DNA of 64,000 nt from Sphingobium sp. CECT 9361. GTDB lineage: Bacteria; Pseudomonadota; Alphaproteobacteria; Sphingomonadales; Sphingomonadaceae. Under the pieces are notes generated by a model. It was not told the DNA's origin, did not search any database, and saw only the letters and a program-made list of their open reading frames with translations. The position numbers and the translations under genes were made by a program. The stretch lies in the NCBI RefSeq assembly GCF_918741285.1, contig NZ_CAKKNC010000006.1:154779-218778 (forward strand), in the 5' to 3' direction. Below, in pieces: positions 43,820 to 52,301 of this stretch (its first letter is position 1; each line of letters begins with the position of its first letter).

Positions 43820-44227
43820 TCATCCGTTCAGGCAGTCTGCTACGGTGGCGGTATCGATGAATTCTTCGAAGCGCGTCATCAATCCACCCTGTACCTGATA
43901 GACATGGGTCCACTGCAACCGATACTCCCGACCAGTGGCAAGCGACATACTGTGCTCAATGCCTCGCCCATACACCTGATCGCCAATACCGATTAGTGAC
44001 AACGGCGCCATTTCCTTAATCTGAATACTTTTTTCGGCCCGGTCAAAAAAGTCCTTCACACCAGCATGGCCAATAAATGTGCCGGCAAAGGGGATCTTCT
44101 CCTTGGGGCCATAATAGGTCCATTCGATGTCAGGCGACAGTGTCGCGAAGGCTGCATCAATGTCTCCGGCGTTGAAGGCGTCGAAGAAGCATCTGACGAC
44201 GTCGGCGCTGTCCTGGCCATTGCTCAT
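43820..44227 (-). CDS. SnoaL/NTF2-like protein 2, paralogue of the cytochrome-fused domain
   Basis: 135 residues from ATG 44227. It shares IEWTYYGP, PFAGT, GHAGVKDFF and RFEEFIDTATV with the SnoaL domain of the secreted cytochrome fusion at 33097-34209, so the two are paralogues, one cytoplasmic and one periplasmic. Ribosome site GAGGAG is about 11 bases upstream of the chosen start. First gene of a three-gene unit with SnoaL-like 1 and LysR. Confidence 0.82.
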   Translation of the reverse strand: MSNGQDSADVVRCFFDAFNAGDIDAAFATLSPDIEWTYYGPKEKIPFAGTFIGHAGVKDFFDRAEKSIQIKEMAPLSLIGIGDQVYGRGIEHSMSLATGREYRLQWTHVYQVQGGLMTRFEEFIDTATVADCLNG

Positions 44228-44445
44228 TTGGGCATTCACTCCTCGCGGTGGGCGCATCATCGCTCGATATGATGCCCGACCTGTCACGGCGTCAATGCCG
44301 AGGCGTTGGACTGATGTTGCGTCGCCAGCAACATATTCGCAGCAGATCGGGATTGAGCTTGTTGTGACGAACCGCGATGCAGGGACACCGCGCGGTTCGC
44401 CTGACGGGCTTTCTCATCTTGATCCGCGTGCTGGAGCATCGCAAT

Positions 44446-45888
44446 TTGAACGACCAAATCAACGCTTCGCCCAATCCCGCCGCTGATAAGCTTTCGCAGG
44501 GTGTTTTGGGCAGCGTAGACATCACATTCATGGTTCTGGCCGTTGCGGCGCCTATGGCGATCGTCGTTGCCACAATGCCGATCGCCTTTGCGTTAGGCAA
44601 TGCGACAGGCGTTGCTGGCACATATGTGCTTTCCGGGTTGGCGATCACTTTTTTCGCTATCGGTTATGTCCGCCTGCTGCCGTTCATCCGCAATGCCGGA
44701 GCCTTTTACGCGATCATCTCGCAAACGTTCGGCAGAGTGGCGGGCCTTGCCGGATCCTACGTCGCGTTGGTTTCCTATGTGGCGCTGTGTTGCGCGACGC
44801 TTGGCGCCTTGTCCTATTTCATCACTAACCTGCTTCAATCGCTGGGGTTGGACTTCGTGCATTGGGGTGTGAGTGCGCTAGCAGTGATCGCGATCCTGGG
44901 GCTGCTATCCTATTTCCGCATCGACTTTACGGCCAAGCTACTAGCAATCGCGCTGGGCGCGGAGGTCATCGCCATTCTGGTGCTCGATGTCGCTATCCTC
45001 ATGGCCGATGGTTTTGGCGCGCCGGGCGAGATTTTCGCGCCATCGGTCGTGCTGGGGCCAGGCCTCGGCATTAGCGCGATCTATGCCTTCAATTCGGTGA
45101 TCGGATTTGAGGCGACGGCGATATATCAGGAAGAGGCGCGCAACCCCAAAGTCAGCATACCGCGTGCGACTTATGCAGCGATCGCCGTGATTTGCGTGTT
45201 CTACGTCTTCACCGCTTATGCCTTCATCGTCGCAAGCGCTCCCGATGTGCGGGCCGCTGCCGCCCAGGATCCGGGACACTTCGTCTTCGGGCTGGCACGC
45301 CGCTATATAGGGCCTCAGGGCGAGGCAATTTTGTCGATACTGGTTATCAGCAGCGCTTTCGCCGCAGTGCTGGGGCTGTTCAACAATAGCGCCCGCTATG
45401 TCTTCGCGCTTGCCCGGGATGGCGCGCTGCCAGCCGGGCTTGCCCGCACACGCAGCGTGAACGGCGCGCCTTTCAATGCCGGCTTTCCGGTCATTGTCGT
45501 GCTCGCCGTGGTGATCTCGCTCTTCGCGCTGATGGGTCTCGATCCGCTATTGTCGCTGACCACCGCGCTCACCGGCTTCGGCTCGGTCGGCCTCATGGCG
45601 TTGCTGACAATCACTGCCTTTGCGATCCCGGTGTTTTTGAAAAAGCGCACAGGCAGCTTTGGACTGGTGTCGATCTTTCCGTTCGCGGGTGGAGCAATGC
45701 TGCTGGCAGGGACAATCCTGTCGGTAGCCAACTACCCCCTGCTGACCGGCACAGATTCCACCATCATCAATCAACTACCCGCCCTGCTCGTTGCGATCGC
45801 GGCTGCGGGAATGGTGCAAGCGCTTATCCTGCGTCGCCGCCATCCCGCGATCTTCGCGCGCATCGGATTGAGCCAGGTCGCGGGCTAA
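44446..45888 (+). CDS. APC-superfamily amino-acid/amine permease
   Basis: About 480 residues with 12 or more membrane helices, beginning SQGVLGSVDITFMVLAVAAPM and containing AFNSVIGFEATAIYQEEARNP, typical of APC transporters of amino acids and polyamines. The best start is TTG 44446, with GGAG nine bases upstream; in-frame starts further up (44377, 44428) are possible. It precedes an aldehyde dehydrogenase by 26 bases, repeating the permease/dehydrogenase arrangement of 28297-31089 with unrelated subfamily members. Confidence 0.85.
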   Translation: MNDQINASPNPAADKLSQGVLGSVDITFMVLAVAAPMAIVVATMPIAFALGNATGVAGTYVLSGLAITFFAIGYVRLLPFIRNAGAFYAIISQTFGRVAGLAGSYVALVSYVALCCATLGALSYFITNLLQSLGLDFVHWGVSALAVIAILGLLSYFRIDFTAKLLAIALGAEVIAILVLDVAILMADGFGAPGEIFAPSVVLGPGLGISAIYAFNSVIGFEATAIYQEEARNPKVSIPRATYAAIAVICVFYVFTAYAFIVASAPDVRAAAAQDPGHFVFGLARRYIGPQGEAILSILVISSAFAAVLGLFNNSARYVFALARDGALPAGLARTRSVNGAPFNAGFPVIVVLAVVISLFALMGLDPLLSLTTALTGFGSVGLMALLTITAFAIPVFLKKRTGSFGLVSIFPFAGGAMLLAGTILSVANYPLLTGTDSTIINQLPALLVAIAAAGMVQALILRRRHPAIFARIGLSQVAG

Positions 45889-45914
45889 TTTCAGATTTTT
45901 CAGGAGATGTTCCC

Positions 45915-47423
45915 ATGACGACCGGCAACGATCTTTCGCAGCTGACAACCAAGGCCGCCGCCTTCATCGCTGGCAAGAAGGGCCTGTTCATCGGCGGCGA
46001 ATGGCGCGCTGCGCAGGGAGATGAGACGCTGCCGGTCATCGATCCCAGCAGTGGACGCGAGGTAGGCCGCATCGCGCAGGCAAGCGCGGCTGATGTCGAT
46101 GCTGCCGTCGTAGCGGCGCGTCGCGCACTGGAAAATCCGGCCTGGGCGCGGATGCGAGCGCATCAGCGCGAGGAGATCATGCTTCGCCTGGCCGAGTTGA
46201 TCCGCGCCGAGGGGCCATCGCTGGCGCAGATCGAGACGGTGAACAGCGGCAAGCTGATCGCCAACACGCGCCTGTTCGATGTCGATCTGTCCGTCCATAC
46301 CTTGCGCTACATGGCGGGCTGGGCGACCAAGCTCCATGGCGAGACAATGGATCTTGCCGTTCCCTATCTGCCGGACATGCGCTTTAACGGCTTCACCCGG
46401 CGGTTTCCGGTTGGTGTGGTCGCCGCGATCATGCCGTGGAACGTACCGCTGTGCCAGGCTGTGTGGAAGCTGGCACCGGTGCTCGCGACCGGCTGCACCA
46501 TTATCCTCAAGCCCTCCGAACTGACCTCGCTCACCGCATTGCGGCTTGCTGAGTTGTGCGACGAAGCGGGCGTTCCACCGGGCGTCGTCAACGTTATTAC
46601 TGGTACCGGCGAAGTGACAGGCAAGGCGCTGGTCGAGCATCCTGGTATCGACAAGATCAATTTCACCGGGTCCACCCGCGTTGGGCAGACTATAGCGGAG
46701 CACGCAGCTCGCAACTTCAAGCATTATAACCTCGAATTGGGTGGAAAATCCCCGCTGATCATCGCCGAAGATGCCGATCTGGAGAAGGCGATTCCCGGCG
46801 CGGCTTGGGCGATCTACGGAAATTCAGGACAAAACTGCTGCGCCGGTTCACGTGCATTGATCCACAAAAAGCATTTCGAAAAGGTCGTGGCAGGCGTGGC
46901 AGAGATTGCTGCGTCGATCCGCCTCGGCCCCGGTCTGGACAAGGCATCCATGATGGGACCGCTAGTAAGCATGACGCACCGGACGCGGGTCGCCGATCAT
47001 GTCGACCGTGCGAGGAGCGCAGGGGCGCAGGTCATCGGCGGCGAGATTGTCGAGGGCGATGGCAGCTATTTTACGCCTGCAATCATTACCGGCCTTGATC
47101 ACGGGCATCCGACGGTACAGCAGGAAATCTTCGGCCCCGTCCTATGCGCCTTCCCATTCAAGGATGACGAGGAGGCATTGCGCTTGGCCAATGACACGGT
47201 CTTTGGTCTTGGCGCGAGCATTTGGACAGAAGGCCTTACGACTGCCAATCGTTATTTCGAGCGACTGAAGGCTGGGACAGTCTGGATCAACACCCACAAT
47301 ATTCTGGACCTTTCTCTACCATTTGGAGGAGTCAAGCAGTCGGGCGTAGGCTTCGAACTGGGGCGCGAGGGCATCCTCTCACACACGGTGCTGCGCGCTG
47401 GCGTGATGCGGTCGGACGACTAA
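45915..47423 (+). CDS. Aldehyde dehydrogenase (phenylacetaldehyde-dehydrogenase-like)
   Basis: 502 residues with Cys308 (NSGQNCCAGSR), Glu274 (YNLELGGKSP) and Asn176 (MPWNVP). The ALDH type, with GKSPLIIAEDAD and SLPFGGVKQSGVGFELG, is nearest to phenylacetaldehyde or betaine-aldehyde dehydrogenases. AGGAGAT lies just upstream of ATG 45915. It is coupled to the permease before it, and likely oxidises the aldehyde formed from the imported amine. Confidence 0.9.
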   Translation: MTTGNDLSQLTTKAAAFIAGKKGLFIGGEWRAAQGDETLPVIDPSSGREVGRIAQASAADVDAAVVAARRALENPAWARMRAHQREEIMLRLAELIRAEGPSLAQIETVNSGKLIANTRLFDVDLSVHTLRYMAGWATKLHGETMDLAVPYLPDMRFNGFTRRFPVGVVAAIMPWNVPLCQAVWKLAPVLATGCTIILKPSELTSLTALRLAELCDEAGVPPGVVNVITGTGEVTGKALVEHPGIDKINFTGSTRVGQTIAEHAARNFKHYNLELGGKSPLIIAEDADLEKAIPGAAWAIYGNSGQNCCAGSRALIHKKHFEKVVAGVAEIAASIRLGPGLDKASMMGPLVSMTHRTRVADHVDRARSAGAQVIGGEIVEGDGSYFTPAIITGLDHGHPTVQQEIFGPVLCAFPFKDDEEALRLANDTVFGLGASIWTEGLTTANRYFERLKAGTVWINTHNILDLSLPFGGVKQSGVGFELGREGILSHTVLRAGVMRSDD

Positions 47424-47554
47424 TTTGGAATAGCGGACTATCGGAAACTAAGAACTGAAACGACTTCTGAACCGCCGACAGAACCAGAACCGGATTTACG
47501 CGGCTCTCATATGCGGGGCGTCCCTTCGTTACACGCGAGGGGGCTGAAGCGAGC

Positions 47555-47569
47555 GGGCGCATGGCGCCC
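47555..47569. terminator. Short GC hairpin between convergent genes
   Basis: GGGCGC-ATG-GCGCCC forms a six-base-pair stem in the 169-base gap between the aldehyde dehydrogenase and the convergent TetR gene. No T tract follows on either strand, so termination is only a possibility. Confidence 0.3.
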
Positions 47570-47592
47570 CCGCACAGCAATACAGCCGATGC

Positions 47593-48219
47593 TTATCGGC
47601 TCTGCTGTGGGGGGAGGCCAGCAATTTGCCTGATGGTTCCCATCGTCCGACGCTGCACGCGCGCGAGCATGGCCTCGTCCGGTCGTGCGCTATGATAATA
47701 TACGATCAAGCCGTCGATGAGTGCGAGTATCTGGAGAGACATGTCCTGCACGTCCTCTTCTGGCGCATCGGGCCAGACCTCCCGGACAACCTGTGCAAAG
47801 CCTTCGCAATTGCGCTGATAAATGTCGCGTAACATCGTACTGGCCGTCTCATTATGCGCAGTCATTGGCCAAAGCTCGATGAAGAAGTTCGTCATTTCGC
47901 GGTTGGTTATGTCTTGAACGAGGAAATGCACGACACCTTCAAAACGTGCAAGCCCCTGACCTTCCATCCCGACCAGCAAGGTCTCGTAGATCTCACTATA
48001 ATGGTAGGCAGTCTGTTCGAGCATGGCGCTTACCAGATCTTCGCGCGTGGGGAAGAAATGCTGGAGATGGCCTTGGCTGATCCCAATTGCCCGCGCGACC
48101 TTACGCATACTGAAGGCCGCATAGCCATCTTCAATGAATAAACGCCGTGCCGCCTCCAGAGCCAAAGCCCTGTTATCCGCCTTCTGCGCTACCGTCGGTT
48201 TCCGCATCTTCTCGTCCAC
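47593..48219 (-). CDS. TetR-family transcriptional regulator
   Basis: 208 residues from GTG 48219 (ATG 48207 is an alternative). The HTH at about 20-65 reads AFSMRKVARAIGISQGHLQHFF; the C-terminal part has the BetI-like pattern FFIELWPMTAHNE. A perfect 26-base inverted repeat lies 46 bases upstream, between this gene and the divergent TonB receptor D, so it probably represses itself and that receptor operon. Confidence 0.9.
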   Translation of the reverse strand: MDEKMRKPTVAQKADNRALALEAARRLFIEDGYAAFSMRKVARAIGISQGHLQHFFPTREDLVSAMLEQTAYHYSEIYETLLVGMEGQGLARFEGVVHFLVQDITNREMTNFFIELWPMTAHNETASTMLRDIYQRNCEGFAQVVREVWPDAPEEDVQDMSLQILALIDGLIVYYHSARPDEAMLARVQRRTMGTIRQIAGLPPQQSR

Positions 48220-48264
48220 AATACTTCATCCATAAGAGATAATATGATCTTCGCTATTGATATT

Positions 48265-48290
48265 GACTAGGTCGGTCAACCGACCTAGTC
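48265..48290. promoter_or_regulatory. TetR operator: perfect 12+12 inverted repeat
   Basis: Arms GACTAGGTCGGT and ACCGACCTAGTC are separated by CA. A further half-site GGTCGGT follows at 48297-48303. The site lies between the divergent TetR and TonB receptor D genes. Length and symmetry fit a TetR dimer-of-dimers site. Confidence 0.8.
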
Positions 48291-48389
48291 TTTGTTGGTC
48301 GGTGCTGACGATCACAGATTGCAGCCCGGTCAATACGCAGGTCGAACAGTGAATATTATTGACCTCTGGCTCCTAGGGGGAGAGCACCT

Positions 48390-50642
48390 ATGCACGCTAA
48401 ATTCGCAGCAATAATCCTGATGTCACCCTGTCTTGTTCAACCCGCCCTCGCACAAAATGAGCAGGCGGCCGACATTGATAAGGACATTGTCGTCACCGCT
48501 CAGAGACGCAACGAAGCTCTTCAGGATGTTCCGATCGCCATCACCGCACTGTCCGGCGATGCAGTCCAGAAACTGGGCTATAAGACAAGCGCCGAAATTG
48601 CCGCACAAGTACCTAACCTGACCATCAAGCAATCCTTTGCCAACAGCGTGCCGCAGATATTCCTGCGCGGCGTCGGCGTAAACGACCCCAATGCAAATGC
48701 GAACGGTGCAGTCGGCATCTATGTGGACGATGTCAATCTCGTATCACCTTCGGCGCTAACCTTCTCGCTGTTCGACACGGACCGCGTAGAGGTATTACGC
48801 GGGCCTCAGGGCACGCTCTATGGTCGCAACACCACTGGCGGCGCGATCAACTTCATTTCCCGCAAGCCCGGTGACAAAGCCGAAGGCTATGCCACAGTCC
48901 ATTACGGACGGTTCAATGAGAAACAGATAGAAGCGGCGGTGACCGCTCCCCTGGCCGACGGAGTTTCCATGCGCCTGTCCGGCGTGGGTGAGGACGCAAA
49001 CGGATTCCACTACAATCGCGTCACTGGCAATCATCTGGGCAACGTCGGCCGCTTCGCTCTGCGCGGCCTGCTGAAGATCGACCCCTCCTCAACCCTGAGC
49101 ATTCTCTTCAACGTCCACGGCGGTCGCGTCAAAAATAGCAGCACGCCGTTTGAAGTGGCAGGGACGCTCGATCCTGTTTCGGGGGCGGGTGGCTGCGACT
49201 ATCGCACCAGCTCATGCGTCAATCTGTTCGGCTACCGTGATGGCGACAACGATCCTTATAGCCATGATCTGGACAATGAGGGACGTACAAAGCTGTGGAA
49301 TATCGGTGGGTCCATGCATGTCGATGCGGATTTCGGCGCCGTCGCGCTGACATCCATCACCGCCTACGAAAAAACGGTCCGCCACCATCGCGAAGATGCC
49401 GATGGCGCACCGCAGAACATGCTCAACACGCAGTTCTTCGATGATAACCGGCAATTCTCGCAAGAGCTGCGCCTGTCGTCGACAGGCGACGATAGCTTGC
49501 GCTGGATGCTGGGTCTCTTTTACTCGCACGAAGACACCAAGATCCACAACCGCTACGACTTTTTCCGCGGTTATCGCGACCTCGTCGAATCCTTCGGTTT
49601 CCCCGGTGGCTTTGACCCCGATGGGGCCAATCCTAGCGGCTATACACCCTTCCTGGTCGATCAGTCGCTCACCCAGAAGTCGAACAGCTATGCTGGCTTT
49701 GCCAATGTGGGATATGATCTGACCGATAAGATCGAACTGACGCTGGGCGCGCGCTATACCGAGGAAGATCGCGCGATCCGTACGACCGTCGCGTTCGATG
49801 AAGGCAGTTTCACGATACCCTTGGTCGACGATTATGCGGACAAGGTAAAATTCAACAGTTTCTCTGGAAAAATTGGGCTGAACTACAAGCCTGCTGACGA
49901 CATCTTGCTCTATGCGAGCCTCAGCAAAGGCTACAAGAGCGGCGGCTATAATGGCGCGCTCGTTTTTTCTGAGCCGGAGCTCAAGCCCTTCCGCCCGGAA
50001 AGCCTGCTTGCCTATGAGGTAGGTTTCAAATCTTCGCTGCTTGACCGGCGCATCACGTTCAATGCCGCAGCCTTCTATTACGATTATAAGGACATCCAGC
50101 TTTACACGTTCGAAAGTGCAGGCGGCATCCCGATTCAGGTGCTGACCAATGCAGGTCGAGCCGAGATTTACGGCATTGAGGGTGAACTTTCCCTGCGCCC
50201 GGTCAAAGGTTTGACCATCAACCTTGGTGGCGGACTGCTTCATACCGAGATCAAGGATTTCGTCAGCGATGGCGGCGTAGATTTCAGCGGAAACCGGCTG
50301 GTCATGGCCCCGAAGGCTACCGGGAATATCCTGGTCCGCTATGATATTCCGGTCGATCAGGGACGTATGAAGGTCGGGCTGCAGACCGACGCGCATTACC
50401 AGTCCGGCGTGTTCTTCAGTACCTCAAACAACCCTCTGCTGTCGCAAGATGAATATGCTCTCCTCAATGCGCGCATTTCCCTCGCAGATGCAGACGATCG
50501 TTGGGAACTGGCGGCGCAAGTACGCAACATCACCGAACATGTCTACCGCTCCGAGGCGTTCGACTTCTCTTCCTCCGGCTACAACCTCTACATCTACGGC
50601 GCCCCCCGTACTTGGGAACTCACCGCGACAGTCCGCTTTTGA
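48390..50642 (+). CDS. TonB-dependent outer-membrane receptor (D)
   Basis: 750 residues with signal peptide MHAKFAAIILMSPCLVQPALA, plug start DIVVTAQRRNEALQDV, plug signature VLRGPQGTLYGRNTTGG and barrel ending TATVRF with terminal Phe. AGGGGGAGAG precedes the ATG. It starts a plus-strand group with a TIGR04076 protein, an aldo/keto reductase and an MFS transporter, under the TetR palindrome. It probably imports the substrate of that reductase. Confidence 0.92.
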   Translation: MHAKFAAIILMSPCLVQPALAQNEQAADIDKDIVVTAQRRNEALQDVPIAITALSGDAVQKLGYKTSAEIAAQVPNLTIKQSFANSVPQIFLRGVGVNDPNANANGAVGIYVDDVNLVSPSALTFSLFDTDRVEVLRGPQGTLYGRNTTGGAINFISRKPGDKAEGYATVHYGRFNEKQIEAAVTAPLADGVSMRLSGVGEDANGFHYNRVTGNHLGNVGRFALRGLLKIDPSSTLSILFNVHGGRVKNSSTPFEVAGTLDPVSGAGGCDYRTSSCVNLFGYRDGDNDPYSHDLDNEGRTKLWNIGGSMHVDADFGAVALTSITAYEKTVRHHREDADGAPQNMLNTQFFDDNRQFSQELRLSSTGDDSLRWMLGLFYSHEDTKIHNRYDFFRGYRDLVESFGFPGGFDPDGANPSGYTPFLVDQSLTQKSNSYAGFANVGYDLTDKIELTLGARYTEEDRAIRTTVAFDEGSFTIPLVDDYADKVKFNSFSGKIGLNYKPADDILLYASLSKGYKSGGYNGALVFSEPELKPFRPESLLAYEVGFKSSLLDRRITFNAAAFYYDYKDIQLYTFESAGGIPIQVLTNAGRAEIYGIEGELSLRPVKGLTINLGGGLLHTEIKDFVSDGGVDFSGNRLVMAPKATGNILVRYDIPVDQGRMKVGLQTDAHYQSGVFFSTSNNPLLSQDEYALLNARISLADADDRWELAAQVRNITEHVYRSEAFDFSSSGYNLYIYGAPRTWELTATVRF

Positions 50643-50690
50643 TACGCGGCCGCGTTGCGCGATGATAATTTTCAAATGAAAGCCAGTCCT

Positions 50691-51041
50691 ATGAATCACG
50701 ATGATGAATATCAACTCTACGATCTCAAAGTCGAAGTCTTCAAGAGTGATGACGACAAGCCAATGGTCTGTCGTCATAACGAGGGTGATTATTTCACATT
50801 GACGGACGATGACCTCATTAGCTTTCCACCCGGCGTCAAATTCCCGCTTTATCCCTTAGCAGCGATCTTACCGCTTCTTCCCGCGAAACAGCGGATACTC
50901 AGCCCAAATGACTGGATGGCGACTGACGCAGTGATCGCCTGTCCGGATCCCTATTGCGGCGGGCGCTTTCGCATTACGCGGGGCGAACTGCGAACCTATC
51001 GCCATTCCGAACAAACCCTTGTGCCCCTCAGCGGAAATTGA
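50691..51041 (+). CDS. TIGR04076-like small protein
   Basis: About 116 residues, acidic, without signal peptide. YDLKVEVFKSD, FPPGVKFPLYPLAAILPLLPAKQR and ACPDPYCGGRFRI fit the TIGR04076 family, small proteins with paired cysteines and unknown function that often lie beside aldo/keto reductases or radical enzymes. Starts at 50691 or 50676 are both possible; 50691 leaves the conserved part intact. It sits 36 bases before the aldo/keto reductase. Confidence 0.7.
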   Translation: MNHDDEYQLYDLKVEVFKSDDDKPMVCRHNEGDYFTLTDDDLISFPPGVKFPLYPLAAILPLLPAKQRILSPNDWMATDAVIACPDPYCGGRFRITRGELRTYRHSEQTLVPLSGN

Positions 51042-51077
51042 AAGTCGAACAATGTATATCGGCAAGGACTTGAAATT

Positions 51078-52226
51078 ATGACCATCCCACGCATTCAACT
51101 GCGCCCCGATTTCGATACGCCCCGTATCATCAAGGGCAATTGGCAGATCGCGGACGACCACAATGCCGCCATCGATGACAATGCGATGTTCGACCATATG
51201 GCCGAGTTCGTCGACGCAGGCATTACTGCCTTCGATTGTGGTGACATCTATTACGGTGTCGAGGAACGGATCGGTAATTTCATCGAGCGCTTCCGCCGCG
51301 AACGCGGTGCCGACGCCGCGCGCGCCATTACCGTCCATACCAAGTATATTCCGGCATTCCTTGAAGAAGAAGAACTGCGCACGCAGACACGCGCCAAGGT
51401 CGAGGCGGTGATCGACCGGTCGCTCAAACGCCTCAAGATAGACCGGCTCGATCTCGTCCAGTTGCATTGGTGGGATTATGGTACCGAAGGCAATGTCGCG
51501 ACGGCGATGATCCTCGAAGACCTCAAGAAGGCGGGCAAGATCCACCATATCGGCGGCACCAACTATAATGTCGCTGAACTGAAGAAGATGGTGGACGCCG
51601 GTGTCGATGTGGTCGTGAACCAGGTGCAATATTCTGTGACGGACCGCCGCGCGGAAAATGGCATGGGAGCATATTGCGCGGCGAACAATGTCCATCTCGT
51701 CTGCTACGGCGCCATTGGCGGCGGGCTGTTCAGCAAGAAGTGGATGGGTATTCCCGATCCTGGAAAACCATCCTTCGAAAATGTGTCGCTCGATAAATAT
51801 TATCGCATCGTCGTCGATTTCGGAGGCTGGGCGCTGTTTCAGGAGCTGCTGAGCGCGATGGACGTCATCGCTAACAAACATGGCGTTTCAATCCCGGCCG
51901 TCGCCAGCCGCTATGTTCTGGAGCAGCAGGGCGTTGCCGCAATCATCCAGGGCGCCCGACACAGCCGACACATCGCAGAGAATGTGAAGCTGTTCGACTT
52001 CGCGCTCGATGCCGATGACAAGGCCGCGCTCCGCAGCATATTTGCGCGCTCTACCGGCCCCGCGGGAGACTGCTATGATCTTGACCGTATCGAAAATCGA
52101 GATGCGATCGAAAATCTGGATGCAGACTATTTCGATGTCGAAGATGGGCGACTGGTAGTCAAGACACGCGAAGTTAAGGGTGTCGCTGAACCTTATGGCC
52201 ATCATCTCCTTGCCGGACAGCATTGA
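51078..52226 (+). CDS. Aldo/keto reductase
   Basis: 382 residues, longer than the usual 320. The catalytic tetrad is visible: Asp53 and Tyr58 (AFDCGDIYYG), Lys89 (VHTKYI), His130 (LVQLHWWDYG). The C-terminal 60 residues (DCYDLDRIENRDAIENLDADYF) form an extra tail seen in plant and bacterial aldo/keto reductase subgroups. It reduces a carbonyl with NADPH; substrate unknown. Co-oriented with the TIGR04076 gene and receptor D. Confidence 0.9.
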   Translation: MTIPRIQLRPDFDTPRIIKGNWQIADDHNAAIDDNAMFDHMAEFVDAGITAFDCGDIYYGVEERIGNFIERFRRERGADAARAITVHTKYIPAFLEEEELRTQTRAKVEAVIDRSLKRLKIDRLDLVQLHWWDYGTEGNVATAMILEDLKKAGKIHHIGGTNYNVAELKKMVDAGVDVVVNQVQYSVTDRRAENGMGAYCAANNVHLVCYGAIGGGLFSKKWMGIPDPGKPSFENVSLDKYYRIVVDFGGWALFQELLSAMDVIANKHGVSIPAVASRYVLEQQGVAAIIQGARHSRHIAENVKLFDFALDADDKAALRSIFARSTGPAGDCYDLDRIENRDAIENLDADYFDVEDGRLVVKTREVKGVAEPYGHHLLAGQH

Positions 52227-52301
52227 TCCGGAAGGACGCCTGAGGCACCAGATGCCTTAAAGAGAGCAGGTCGCGGGATATGCATGGGGGGCGGTTGAAC
52301 G

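Noticed and set aside
45900..46724. 274-codon minus-strand open frame
   Set aside because: Antisense to the second aldehyde dehydrogenase, whose catalytic residues are intact.
49212..50396. 394-codon open frame on the minus strand
   Set aside because: Antisense to TonB receptor D; no signal, no family motif, and the receptor frame is fully supported.
50868..51881. 337-codon minus-strand open frame
   Set aside because: Shadow of the aldo/keto reductase and TIGR04076 genes; composition is that of a reversed GC-rich gene.
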